DNA of 64,000 bases, taken from the NCBI GenBank assembly GCA_947683425.1, contig CANTUQ010000055.1, positions 23,678,001 to 23,742,000 on the forward strand. The letters are read 5' to 3'. The notes beneath the pieces were generated by a model, which saw only the letters and a program-made list of their open reading frames with translations, did no database searches and had not been told where the DNA came from. The DNA is from Excoecaria cochinchinensis. Its lineage: Eukaryota; Streptophyta; Magnoliopsida; Malpighiales; Euphorbiaceae. The number at the start of each line of letters is the position of its first letter. Position 1 is the first letter of the stretch. Below, in pieces: positions 1 to 11,300 of this stretch. The translations under genes were made by a program, and so were the position numbers.

Positions 1-2021
1 AGTTGCATTTTGATTCTCCTTATTTTCACTTATTTGGTATGCATCCTGATTATCATACACTGCGCACATTTGGATGTGTTTGTTTTGTTCACTTGCCTTC
101 ACATGAGCGCCACAAGCTTACAGCTCAATCTGTTAGGTGTGCTTTTCTGGGTTATAGTACTGCTCACAAGGGGTTTTTATGTTATGATGATGTTGTCAAT
201 CGCATGCGTGTTTCTAGAAATGTGATTTTCTTTGAACATGAGTATTATTTTTAGCAACATGTTTCTTCCTTGGACCGTGTTCTTCTTCCTCACTTTGATG
301 GCATTTCTCGTCCATTTGAGCATTTTAAATAGGGTATGGTCTATCAGCGACGACTGCCCCCTCCATTCCCACAAGTCCTTCCCAACCCTGATTTGTTGCA
401 AACTCTGGAGGTTCCTCGAAGAGGGAATCGTGTTCATCGTCCTCCAGATAGGTATGGTTTTTCTGCCACTTTATCTCATGCTCCAGTTCCTACATCTTAT
501 TCTCTGGCAGCTAAACAAGCATGTTGGGCCCAAGCCATGCAAGATGAACTTCAGGCTCCTCAAGAAAATCATACCTGGGATCTTGTTCCTTGTCCTGCTG
601 GTATTCATCCCATTAGTTGTAAATGGGTGTATTCAGTCAAGCTACGATTTGATGGCTCACTTGATAGATATAAAGCAAGTTTGGTCGCTCTCGGTAATAG
701 GTAGGAGTATGGAGTAGACTACGAGGAGACCTTTGCTCCTATAGCAAAGATGACGACTGTGTGACTTGTTCTTGCTATTGCTGCTTCAAAGGGGTGGTCT
801 TTACGACAAATGGATGTTAAAATTGCCTTTTTAGATGGGGATCTTAAAGAGGATGTCTACATGACTCCACCATCTGGGTTACTCTCTACTCCATCTTCAG
901 ATGATTGTAAGTTAAAGCGGTCACTCTATGGTTTGAAACAGGAACCTCGGGCCTGGTTCAATAAATTTCGTGATGCTCTTTTTAGCTTCTCTTTTGTTCA
1001 AAGTCAATATGATTCCTCCTTGTTTCTGTGCAAAACTTCTAAGGGAATTGTCTTGCTTCTGGTATATGTTGATGGCATTGTTATTACTGGAACTGATTCT
1101 GAATTAATTTCTCAGCTTCAGGAGCGACTTCAAGGCATTTTTCATATGAAAGATTTGGGTCCTTTGCACTATTTTTTAGGCCTTAAAGTGTGTTCGACTT
1201 CTGCTGGTAATTTTTTACATCAACATAAGTATACTCAAGAACTGATTTCTTTGGCTGGTTTACAGGATGGTTGTTCTGTTCATACTCCCCTGGAAGTGAA
1301 TGTTAAATATCATCGTGATGAGGGTGATCTTCTTTCTGATTCTACTTTGTATAGGCGCCTAGTAGGCAGCCTTAACTATCTGACTATTACTCGTCTAGAT
1401 ATTTCCTTTGCTGTTCAACAGGTTAGTCAATTCATGCAAGCACCCAGGCATCTTCATCTCGCTGCTGTTCGTCGAATCATCCGTTATCTGCATGGCACTT
1501 TTGCTCGAGGTTTGTCCTTTCCCATCAACTCTCCCATCAGTCTTGTTGCTTATAGTAATACTGATTGGGCGGGGTGTACTAATACTCGATGGTCCGTTAC
1601 TGGTTGGTGCATGTTTCTTGGTTCCTCACTGATTTCTTGGAAAAGTAAGAAGCAAGATTGCATTTCTAAATCCTCTATGGAGTCTGAGTATCGAACTATG
1701 TCATCTGCTTGTTTAGAGATGCTTTGGCTTCGAGGGCTATTGGCTGAGCTTGGCTTCTGCCAAACTGATCCTACACCTCTCCATGCGGATAATACTAGTG
1801 CTATCCAGATTACAGCTAATCCGGTTTTTCATGAGCACACCAAGCATATTGAAGTAGATTGTCACTCTATTCGTGAGGCATATGATTCACATGTTATTTC
1901 TCTTCCGCATATCACTACTGAGCATCAATCTGCTGATGTGTTTACTAAGGCCCTTTCTACTGGTCGACATCAATTTCTCATTAACAAATTGATGCTTGTG
2001 GATAACCCAGCATCAATTTGA
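1..2021 (+). pseudogene. copia pol fragment: integrase C-terminus, reverse transcriptase, RNase H
   Basis: One reading frame (frame of position 3) runs through the segment but is closed by stops at 252, about 327, 702 and about 762. The first part is the integrase C-terminal region, with the TFGCVCFVHLP and RCAFLGYS motifs. RT follows from about 480 (CKWVYSVKLRFDGS, ETFAPIAKM, MDVKIAFLDGDL, YGLKQEPRAWF). RNase H starts at about 1540 (YSNTDWAGC, SWKSKKQ, HADNTSAIQI, HEHTKHIEVDCH). The RT active-site box reads YVDG at about 1066-1077 instead of YVDD, so the second catalytic Asp is lost. The 403-codon stretch 810-2021 is open, which suggests moderate age. Transposition-dead remnant. Confidence 0.9.
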
Positions 2022-2207
2022 GGGGGATATCAGTGTAGATAATATCATTGTATATATTTAGTTTCCTATTTAGCATAGCGAGATATAGGAGTAGAATCAT
2101 AGGCTAACAGATACTAGTTTCCTTAGTTAGCTTTTCTATTTTTGTATAAATACCTATATTTTATTGAATACGAACAAGGAGTGTGTTTGATCTCTCTAAA
2201 TTTGTCA
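2017..2207 (+). repeat. J polypurine tract and 3' LTR
   Basis: A polypurine tract, TTTGAGGGGGA, directly follows the RNase H stop. The LTR then starts at 2028 as TATCAGTGTAG, probably a TGTCAG start with one G-to-A change. It is about 180 bp long, has a TATA-like TATAAATACC at about 2145-2154, and seems to end at TTTGTCA (2207). The right boundary is set by where similarity to chromovirus LTR A begins. The other copy of this LTR is outside the window. Confidence 0.65.
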
Positions 2208-3291
2208 GCGATCGCGATAGTAAGCCTCCGCTCGGCCAGTTTTTTCGAAAGTACCCTGTTTTGACTTAATGAATTTCTTATCTCCTTGGCATGAATTTTT
2301 ACTACTGTGTGATGCAATTATCATGCTTCTGTATGAATAACGCTATGATTGCTTCATGATAAACTATATGCTATATTTGGAACATGACCTGCTTTATGCA
2401 TGACCTGCGAGAGTAAGTCTATTGGATAGTTAGGCATGCCTAATAGAGCTCAGTAGCTGCAGCCTCAGTTCAATTTTGGACCCTGATCAAGTCCCCGTTT
2501 GGTTCCTCGCGAACCTCTCTATGTTAGGATCTTGTTTAAGATCCCTCAGTAAAATGTTTTGAATGAGAAAAATGTAATGTTGCTTTTCGAATGGTACCCA
2601 CGGGTACCCCTCTATATTCACTCGTTATCCACTATTGTGAGTTAGCAGGTGTATTGTCTATTTATTATGATTATGAAAATGTGAACATCCGATCGGTTCT
2701 AGCTATTAGTATGTGAAGCAATATGTTCATGAATGTATATGTATACGAATGTGAGCATGGACTATCAAATGCTATCAATGTGATTCAGTTATGATTATAT
2801 TATATGATTCTCTGCTTATGCCATATGTATGCATTTTGCTTTGATGACTACTGTGAGTGGCCGTCCATATTATTGTTGTGTTTTCCCCACTAAACGTTAT
2901 TGCTTAGCAATGGTGTTTATCCGTGCAGGTGCAAAAGGTGTTTGGGTTCTGGGAGAGTTGCTGCCAGTCAAGCCAACACAGAGGTTGATGTTAGGTCTTA
3001 GCATTTTGTCTTGTGATTATTTTGTATTAGTGAACTCTCTATGTATTTATTCTTTTATTCAGCTTTCGCTTTGTAATTTTGATAGATGAAATTAATTGGT
3101 AATATCATAACAGTTTTGTAATGAATGAATGATTAGTTATGTTTGAAAGTTTTTAATTCCTCTGTACTCTTGTATGTTGAGTTTATATGTATGAATGTTA
3201 TTAAATCGTCCTGCTTGGTGACACCCTTGCTCATACAGGTTCTCACTCCCTCGCGGATGGGTTCCCCTACTTATGGGTAGGAGGTGTTACA
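2208..3291 (+). repeat. A 5' LTR, 3' portion
   Basis: It aligns throughout with 42040-43122 (the A 3' LTR), with scattered differences of several percent. It ends in GGAGGTGTTACA at 3291, directly before the primer-binding region. The segment carries the LTR stem-loop chain: TTAGGCATGCCTAA at 2430-2443, GGTACCCACGGGTACC at about 2592-2607, and CTAAACG/TGCTTAG at 2890-2907. The 5' half (U3, promoter) is absent because copia J is inserted at about 2207. Confidence 0.85.
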
Positions 3292-3296
3292 GTTTT

Positions 3297-3308
3297 TGGT
3301 ATCAGAGC
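3297..3308 (+). other. A primer-binding site (initiator tRNA-Met)
   Basis: TGGTATCAGAGC lies five bases after the LTR end and is complementary to the 3' end of plant initiator tRNA-Met. This is the standard minus-strand primer site of chromoviruses. Confidence 0.9.
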
Positions 3309-3396
3309 CTAGTTTAGGCATTTCTGGGTGTTGTTGTGCATAGATATATGTCTAGGACTGTGTTGGCTGATGCGGTTGTTTTTGTGTTTATTTTAG

Positions 3397-5361
3397 ATGG
3401 ATTCTGATTCAGTTCGTAGGTCGCTTGAGGGGTCCACTGAGAGTGTGAATCCTCAAGCAGTAGATCCTTCAGTGTCTGTTTTAGCTCAAACACCTAGCCA
3501 TGCCCTTTGAGGCAATGTTAAAGATTTCTCAGGATATGGCTCGGGTCTTAGAGAGAGTGACAGCTCCGAGAGCCCCTATTGAGAGTATGAGGAAAGCTAG
3601 TGCAGAGGATTTTTATGGGACTAGTGTGGATGAATCTATGTTTGCTGAGAAGTGGATTGAGAAGATAGAGCATGTTATTGATGAGATTCGGTGCCCTCCT
3701 GATAGGCAGGTAGAGTGTGTTGTGGCTTTGTTGCCGAGATCCGCCTACGATTGGTGGAAGTTGGTCCGTAAGCATCCCCAATTTCCTGACCCTATTACTT
3801 GGGAGTTCTTTAAGAGGGAGTTTACCAGTAAATATGTGACTCAGGTTTATAAGGATGCGAAGTGGGCACAGTTCTTGAGTTTGAGGCAGAGAGCTATGTC
3901 AGTATCAAAATTTGAGAAAGAGTTCAACCGGCTTGCAAAGTATGCTCCAGAGGGTGTGTTGACAGAGGAGTTTAGATGTAGGCATTTTGAGGCTGGTTTG
4001 AATGAGTCCTTGAGGGCTATGCTGATTTCTTTGATGAGTACTCCTGGTATTGGGTATTATCAGATTATTTAGGCAGCAGTACGGGCTGAGAGATCAAATT
4101 TAGTTATGAGAGAGAGAGCTCAGAGGAGGCATGCCCCTCATGGAGGATCATCATCATCATCATCTTTGGGTAAGAGGTCTAGGAACCCGCAGGATGAGTC
4201 TTCTTCGGGTCCGGCTTTGAGAGGCAGGAGACAGGGTTCTGCTATGAGTTTGAGTTCTGGTAGAGGTGGTTTGGGTATTAGGACTGAGACAATGCCCATG
4301 TGCTCTCATTGCAATGGATGACATAGGGGTGAGTGCAGATGGCTTGTAGGTGGCTGTTTCAAATGTGGGAGTACTGATCACTTTTTGGTTAGTTGTCCTA
4401 GATTGGGTGAGGCTTCTAGTGATCAGCATGAGGCTAGCAGAGTTAGATCAAATGCACTGCAAGCCAGTCGTGGTAGAGGCCGAGGTAGAGGTCTAGGGGG
4501 TTGACCTAGAGAGGGAGCTTCATATGAGTCAGTTGATCATCCCTTGACAGTTCCAGCGAGAGCTTATGCTATGAGAGCTCGTGATGAGCAAGATGCTCCA
4601 AATGTGATTGCAGGTAAGCTCCTACTCTTTTTCACTGAGATTTATGCTCTAATTGACCCTGGTTCCACACACTTATATTTGTGCACCAACAAGTTATTTG
4701 ATAGATTGCATGATGTTGACCAGTTAGACTATGAGGTATGTGTGACCAGTCCTTTAGGGCATAGTGTCAATATGAGTAGAGTGTTTAGGAATTATCCTCT
4801 TCTGATTCAAGGTGTTGAGTTTTCTGCTGATTTGATTGAGTTGCCATTTCGGGAGTTTAATTTGATCTTGGGTATGGATTGACTTAGTAAGCATTGGGTA
4901 GTGGTTGATTGTTATAGGAAAGGGGTTGTATTGTGAGATAGGGATCAGTCTCCAGTGATTGTTAAAGGTTTGGGTTCAAGTACCTTGAGTAATGTGATTT
5001 CTGCTATGCAAGCCAAGAGGTTCATTAGGAAAGGTTGTGAGGCATTCTTAGCAGTGGTATTGGATTCTAAGCGTGATCAGGTTAGGATTGAGGATATATC
5101 AGTTGTTAGGGAGTTTGGTGATGTGTTTTCGAGCGAGTTGCCTGGTTTGCCTCCTGAGAGAGAAGTTGAGTTATCCATAGAGATAGTGCTAGGTATTACT
5201 CCCATTTCGAAAGCACCTTATCGAATGGCTCATGTAGAGTTGAGAGAACTCAAAACTCAGTTACAAGAGTTATTGGATAAGGGGTTTATTAGACCCAGCA
5301 TATCTCCATGGGGAGCTCCGGTTCTATTTGTTAAGAAAAGGGATGGCTCTTTGAGGATGTG
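3397..5361 (+). pseudogene. A gag-protease and N-terminal RT, part 1
   Basis: The gag ATG at 3397 directly follows TTTTAG, which looks like a splice acceptor. The start frame runs 33 codons and closes near 3507. The body continues from about 3500 in another frame, after a roughly 20-base deletion relative to element B. It contains the retrotransposon gag domain (about 3500-4070), a Ser/Arg-rich stretch, a CCHC knuckle (CFKCGSTDHFLVSC at about 4350-4390) and the protease box LIDPGSTH (about 4650-4674). RT begins with APYRMA...LLDKGFIRPSISPWG and stops mid-domain at 5361, where element B is inserted. In-frame stops occur near 4070, 4319, 4502, 4880 and 4934. The frame resumes at 15863. Confidence 0.9.
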
Positions 5362-6327
5362 TGTCACACCCCGTTTACCCCCTAGTAGTATGAGCCATGT
5401 ATATATGTACAATTGTATGTATTTTGATATGTAATAAGGATATTTTGAGTATATTGCATGTTATAAGGGTTATATTAACATGTGGGTGCATATATGTTAT
5501 TAGGGTGTGAATTAGTTGGGAAATACTTATGTGTGCATGCATATACCATAGTAGGATGTGAGTAAGGGAGTAGTGTTTGTGTGTGGTGAGTGTAGCATAG
5601 TAGAGGGAATCTAAGTGAGATATTATTGTGTGGGGATACTCATACCTATGTAGAGTGCATTATTAGGGTATTTTATTGGGTGTTTTACTCACACACTAGT
5701 AGGGTGTGTTAAGTGAGAATGTGTTGAGTGTGTGTAAGAGTAAAATTGTTGGGTGTGAGTGATTGGTTCGCACCAATGAGGAGTTGACATGTGGGAAAGG
5801 GTAGGAAAAGAGAGTGAAGTGGAGAGGGATGTGTATGTATTCCCGTAAACTTAATTCTTCATCCTATTCTTCATTTCCTTCATCTTCTTCTTCACCTTCT
5901 TCATCCTTTTCTTCTTCAAATTCTTCACATCTAAAAATCCTAGCTTAAATCTAAGAAATTGTGGGTAAAAATCAATAAATCTTGCATTAATTTAGTAAGA
6001 TCAACTCCTAATTTTATCTTAATTATCCAATTTCTTTTATTTTTGTTGGATTTTAATTTAGGTTATGTGTTTTGTGTATTTTTGGTGAATTGATGATTAG
6101 TTGAGCCTCCTCCAAATTCTAAAGGCAAGGAAAAGGTTGGATCTAGTGGGATCAAGTGAAAAAAATTCAGGTTTGGGATTTTGTTTGGAAATTGTTTGTG
6201 ATTTGTTTGGGAATTTGATTGTTAATTTATGTGTTTTGATGGTTTGGATTAAATTTGGTGAATTGATGGTGTAAAATGGGTTGATTTGAAGTTGTTGAAT
6301 TTCAACTGGTAAATCTGTTTTTGAGGG

Positions 6328-7107
6328 ACAGATTGACCTTTGCTCATTGTTTTTAGCATTAAATCGAGTTTTACAACTCTAAATTGCATAATTCAAGGTA
6401 GGTTAGAACCATGACATCTGTGGCTAAAGTTTTTTAGAAGAAACCATAATTTAATTCGGACTCTAACCATTTCAAAATCACCCATTACAGTAGCAAAAAT
6501 TGTCAGGTGTGTCAGTGGAGTAGGGTAGAAACATTTGAGTATATCTCTCTGAATTCAGCTCCAAACGATCTGAAAGTTTGTCCATATAAAGCTAACATCT
6601 TGAGGATTAATTGTTATGAAGACCACATGGTATGAAAATGTCGTTTACGTGTCCAAAAATGCATTTAAAGTCAGTAAATGGATTCTGCCCTGTGTCTGGG
6701 GACTAGTTGGAAAGCACACAGATTGACCTTTGCTCATTGTTTTCAGTATAAATCGAGTTTTATAACTCCAAATTGCATAATTCCAGTTAGGTTAGAACCA
6801 TTACATCTGTGGATAAAAGTTTGTAGAAGAAACCATAATTTAATTCGGACTCTAACCATTTTAAAATCGCCCATTACAGTAGCGAAAATTGTCAGGTGTG
6901 TCAGTGGAGCAGGGTAGAAACATTTGAGTATATCTCTCTAAATTCAGCTCCAAACGATCTGAAATTTTGTCCATATAAAGTTAAAATCTTGAGGATTAAT
7001 TTTTATGAAAACCATTTGGTTTAAAAATGTCGGTTACTTGTTCAAAAATGCATGTAAATTCAGTAAACAGATTCTGCCCTGTGTCTGGGGACTGGTTGGA
7101 AAGAAAT
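6328..7107 (+). repeat. 390-bp tandem duplication inside B 5' LTR
   Basis: Unit 1 (6328-6717) and unit 2 (6718-7107) both start ACAGATTGACCTTTGCTC and end near a CTGCCCTGTGTCTGGGGACT motif. They differ by roughly 5-8%, so the duplication is older than B's insertion. The 3' LTR carries the same pair at 13941-14718, which shows that it is a family character. Confidence 0.9.
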
Positions 7108-7279
7108 GTTACTTATTTTATAATTAGGTAATGAGGTTATGTAATTAAATTAATCGTGAATTAAATAAATTATTATAATGAAGAATTAATAAATATGATA
7201 ATTAATTTATGCATGTTAAATTCAATAGTTATTCTTATTGAACAAATGTGTAACTAAATGTGAATTGTGTTATACATGA

Positions 7280-7885
7280 CCTGCTAGAGTCAAGTCAGTG
7301 TATAGTTAGGCATGCCTAATAGAGTCTTTTAGCTGCAGCCCTTTTGAATGTATTGGATCCTGATCAGATCCCCGTATGGTTCCTCGGGAACCCTTTTTAA
7401 ATGTGTTTGAATCCTCGCGATTCCTTTTAATATGTTTGGATCTTGTTTAAGGTCCCCCTTTAAATGTTTTATAAATATTAAATAAAATGATTTTTGATTC
7501 GTACCCGTAAGGTATCGCTATGCGTCGATTCGTGCCCGTAAGGCATCGCTATGCGTCGATTCGTACCCGTAAGATATCGCTATGCGTATACTCGTTATCC
7601 ACTATTATGAGTCAGCAGGATCTTTATTTAATATGTGATTTGTTATGTTACCGTTGATTATACAAGGTAGTATTTGAATGAGATAATATGGATATGGATA
7701 TAAACATGAGATGCAGAATGTATGTTGTAAACTGGAGACTATGTGTATACATATTATGACATGAATTATTGTATATGCCATTATGAATGTGTTATGCATT
7801 GACGACCATTGTGAATGGCCGTCCATATAATATGTGTGAATCTCCACTAAGCGTTTATCGCTTAGCACGGTGTGTCTACCCGTGC
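7280..7885 (+). promoter_or_regulatory. Stem-loop chain in B 5' LTR
   Basis: A run of short inverted repeats: TTAGGCATGCCTAA (7306-7319), GGTTCC/GGAACC (about 7378-7392), GAATC/GATTC (about 7410-7424), CCATT/AATGG (about 7806-7818), CTAAGCG/CGCTTAG (7847-7865), then GCACGG/CCGTGC directly after. The same order recurs in the other chromovirus-type LTRs of the window. Function unknown; a structured RNA element or a 3'-end processing region is possible. Confidence 0.55.
7496..7588 (+). repeat. 31-bp x 3 tandem repeat in B 5' LTR
   Basis: Three consecutive 31-bp units start GATTCGT, contain CCCGTAAGG and end ATCGCTATGCGT. They are CpG-rich against an AT-rich background. The 3' LTR has the matching array at 15108-15200. 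The array sits where other LTRs here carry the GGTACCC/GGGTACC hairpin, just before the CTCGTTATCCAC box. Confidence 0.9.
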
Positions 7886-8255
7886 AGGTACTTAAGAAGC
7901 TTTGTTTAGAGTGAGTCGCTGCAATCAAGCCAACACAGCAAGGTTTAGAGTTTGGAGTTTATTCATGGATTGATGATTCTTTTTATATATTGATTTCGAA
8001 ATGGCTTCCGCTTATGTACTTCTATATTGGGCATGTAATAATAATTTTGGCATTAGCCAGTTTGATTGGAACTATTGTAATGGCTTTTGGGTTGTATTGA
8101 TAAATGATGAATTGTGTGTATGTTTCTCCGCACAGAAAAATTTTAATTATCCTGTAATTCAGTATACATGTTTATGTATGATTATATTATTTGTATAGTA
8201 TCTGCTTGGTGACACCCCGACTCATACGGGTATGGGTAGGGGGTGTTACAGGTTT

Positions 8256-8267
8256 TGGTATCAGAGC
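8256..8267 (+). other. B primer-binding site (initiator tRNA-Met)
   Basis: TGGTATCAGAGC lies five bases after the 5' LTR end at 8250. It is the same site as in element A and is typical of chromoviruses. Confidence 0.93.
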
Positions 8268-8369
8268 CTAGGTTTAGTCGTTTTCTGGGTGATGTTGTGA
8301 TTGTTGTGCATAGATGCGTCCATATCTAGGACTGTGTTGGCTTATGCAATTGTTTCTTGTTTGTTTTAG

Positions 8370-11300
8370 ATGGCATCAAATGCTATTCGTGGATTACTTG
8401 AGGAGTCTGCCGAGAGTGTAAATCCTCAAGCTGTTGATCCTTCAATTTCTTTGTCAGCTCAACATGCCAGGGTACAACCCGAGGCCGCTGCTGCGCCTTT
8501 TGAGGCTATGTTCAGATTACATCAGGATATGGCTCGGGTTTTGGAAAGGGTAACTGTCCCCAGAGCTCCGATAGAAAGTTTAAGAAGAGCTGGTGTGGAA
8601 GATTTTTATGGGACTGGGCTAGATGAGTCAGAGATAGCTGAGAAATGGCTGGATAAGGTAAAGAGAGCTTTAAAGGAAGTCAGGTGTCCTCCTGATCAGC
8701 AAGCTGAATGTGCTGTGGCCTTGCTTCAAGGGTCAGCGTATGAATGGTGGGAGTTGGTATGTAAGAAACCTCAGATGCCTGATCCGGTACCTTGGGAGTT
8801 CTTTGATGATGAATTTTCAAAGAAGTATGTGACACAGGCATATAAGGATGCAAGATGGTCGCAGTTTCTAAGCTTGAAGCAAAGGGCTATGTCAGTTTCA
8901 GATTATGAGAAGGAATTTACCCAGTTATCTAAATATGCACCGCTTGGGGTTATGACAGATGATTTCAGATGCAAACACTTTGAGGCTGGGTTAAATGAAT
9001 CTTTGAAAGTTGCCTTGATTTCTTTGATGTGCATGCCTGGAGTGAATTATAATCAACTGGCAGAGGCCGCCATAAAGGCAGAGATGACAGAATCAGTGCT
9101 TAGAGAAAAAGCTCACAAGAGGAATCCTTCACGTGGTGGTTCATCTTCCTCATTTTCGGGTAAAAGATCAAGAAACCCGCACAATGAGTCAGCATCTGGT
9201 TCAGTTACTAGAGGCAGAAGATAGGGTTCTACAGCTATGTCAGGTTCTGGTAGAGGTGATGGTAGGTCGAATGTATTGTCTGTGTGTCCGCATTGCAGTA
9301 AGACTCACCGAGGTGAGTGTAGATGGCTCACTGGTGGGTGCTTTAGATGTGGGAGCACTGAACACTTGATGGCTAATTGTCCGAGGATGAGTGATGATTC
9401 TGGTCCACAGAGAAGGGTCAGCAGGGTTGGTTCTAATGCTACACAGGCTATCCATGGTAGAGGCAGGGGTAGAGGTTGAGGCAGTCGACCCAGAGATGGA
9501 GCTATTTCTGAGTCAGTTGAGCGTCCCCCACCTCAGACAGTCAGAGTTTATGCTGCGAGAGCCAGAGAGGAGCAGGATGGACCTGATGTGATTGCTGGTA
9601 AGTTCTTACTCCTTGACATTGAGTTATATGCCTTAATAGATCCTGGTTCCACACACTCATATTTGTGCACAAATAAAATTGTTGATAAGTTACATGTGAT
9701 AGATCAGCTAGAGCATGAGATATGTGTGACCAGTCCATTGGGGCATAGTGTCAATGTGAGTAGAGTTTATAGGAGTTGTCCTTTGATGATTGAGGGTGTT
9801 GTGTTTCCTGCTGATTTGATAGAATTGCCTTTCAGAGAGTATGATTTAATTTTGGGTATGGATTGGTTGGATAAGCATCGGGCTGTTGTTGATTGCCATA
9901 CGAAGACTATGGTGCTTCGGGATAAAAACAGATTGCCAGTGTTTGTAAAAGGTTTGGGTGCTAGTGCTTTGCACAATGTGATTTCTGCAATACAAGCCAA
10001 GAGGTTTATCAGAAAGGGTTGTGAGGCATTCTTAGTTGTGGTTCTGGATTCCAAAAGGGATCAAGTAAAGATTGAGGATATTCCTATTGTACGGGAGTTT
10101 AGTGATGTCTTCCCAAGTGATTTGTCGGGTTTACCTCCAGAGAGAGAAGTTGAGTTAGCCATAGAGATTATGCCAGGTACTACACCCATATCGAGAGCAC
10201 CTTATCGGATGGCTCCTGTAGAGTTGAGAGAACTCAAAATTCAGCTACAAGAGCTATTGGATAAGGGGTTTATTCGACCTAGCATATCTCCATGGGGAGC
10301 TCCTGTTCTATTTGTTAAGAAGAAAGATGGATCTTTGCGGATGTGTATCGACTACAGACAGATTAACAAAGTCACAGTAAAGAACAAGTATCCATTGGCT
10401 AGAGTTGAGGATTTGTTTGATCAACTTCGAGGCTCAGGTGTTTTATCAAAGATAGATCTTCGGTCTGGGTACTATCAGCTACGGGTTAAGGATGAGGATG
10501 TGGTTAAGAATGCATTTCGGACTCGGTATGGCCATTATGAGTTCCTTGTTATGCCATTTGGTTTGACTAATGCTCCAGCAGCTTTTATGGATTTGATGAA
10601 CCGAGTGTTTAGGCCATATTTGGACCAGTTTGTAGTGGTGTTTATAGATGATATCTTGGTATATTCCAAGGATGAGCGTGAACATGAAGAGCATCTTCGG
10701 ATAGTTTTACAAGTTTTGAGAGAGCATCAGTTGTTTGCTAAGCTAAGCAAGTGTGATTTTTGGCTTCAGAAAGTGTCATTTTTGGGTCATATAGTTTCTG
10801 CTAAGGGTATTCAAGTGGATCCAGCTAAGATTGAGGCAATAGTTTATTGGAAAGTGCCTAAGAACGTTCAAGAGGTGAGGAGTTTCCTTGGTTTGGCAGG
10901 CTACTATCATCGATTTGTTAAGAATTTTTCAGTGATTGCCGCTCCGATGACAAGATTGTTAAGGAAAGGTGTTAGATTTGAGTGGTCAAATAAGTGTCAG
11001 GCTTGTTTTGAGCAGTTGAAGAAGTTATTAGTCGAAGCTCCTATACTTACTCAACCCATCTCGGGTAAAGAGTTTGTCATCTATAGTGATGCTTCAGGTG
11101 TTGGTTTAGGCTGTGTTTTGATGCAAGAAGGCAAGGTTGTGGCATATGCTTCTCGACAGTTGAAACCACACGAGAAGAATTATCCGACACATGATTTAGA
11201 GTTGGCTGCTGTTATCTTTGCCTTGAAAATATGGCATCATTATCTGTATGGAGAGAGATGTAGGATCTTTACAGACCACAAGAGTTTGAAGTACTTCCTA

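Larger units (their letters stand above)
1..2207 (+). mobile_element. Ty1/copia retrotransposon J, 3' part
   Basis: This is the right-hand part of a Ty1/copia element that continues past the left window edge. The order integrase tail, reverse transcriptase, RNase H, polypurine tract, short LTR is diagnostic of copia. The sequence from about 2208 onward aligns with the 3' half of the chromovirus LTR at 42040-43122, so J appears to be inserted in the 5' LTR of element A, at a CG-rich spot that reads ATCGCGATCGCGA in the uninterrupted copy. The right target duplication could be GCGAT (2208-2212). It cannot be confirmed because the left end is outside the window. Confidence 0.85.
5362..8250 (+). 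repeat. B 5' LTR (2889 bp)
   Basis: It starts TGTCACACCCCG and ends GGGTGTTACA. The order inside is a G/T-rich U3 (5400-5800), a C/T-rich leader (about 5860-5935), a purine-rich block near 6120-6165, a two-unit 390-bp tandem duplication (6328-7107), a stem-loop chain (about 7280-7880), and the conserved end GGTGACACCCCGACTCATACGG. I do not see a strong TATA box upstream of the leader. Short open frames inside this LTR are chance frames, also present in the 3' copy. Confidence 0.95.

Noticed and set aside
6678..6917. 79-codon open frame in B 5' LTR, repeated at 14290-14529
   Set aside because: Lies in the LTR tandem duplication and is present in both LTRs because they are copies. Composition and lack of any domain mark it as a chance frame.
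7605..7928. 107-codon minus-strand frame in B LTRs (also 15217-15540)
   Set aside because: Covers the stem-loop chain. It has no relatives in A's LTR despite similar sequence, so it is a by-product of LTR conservation.
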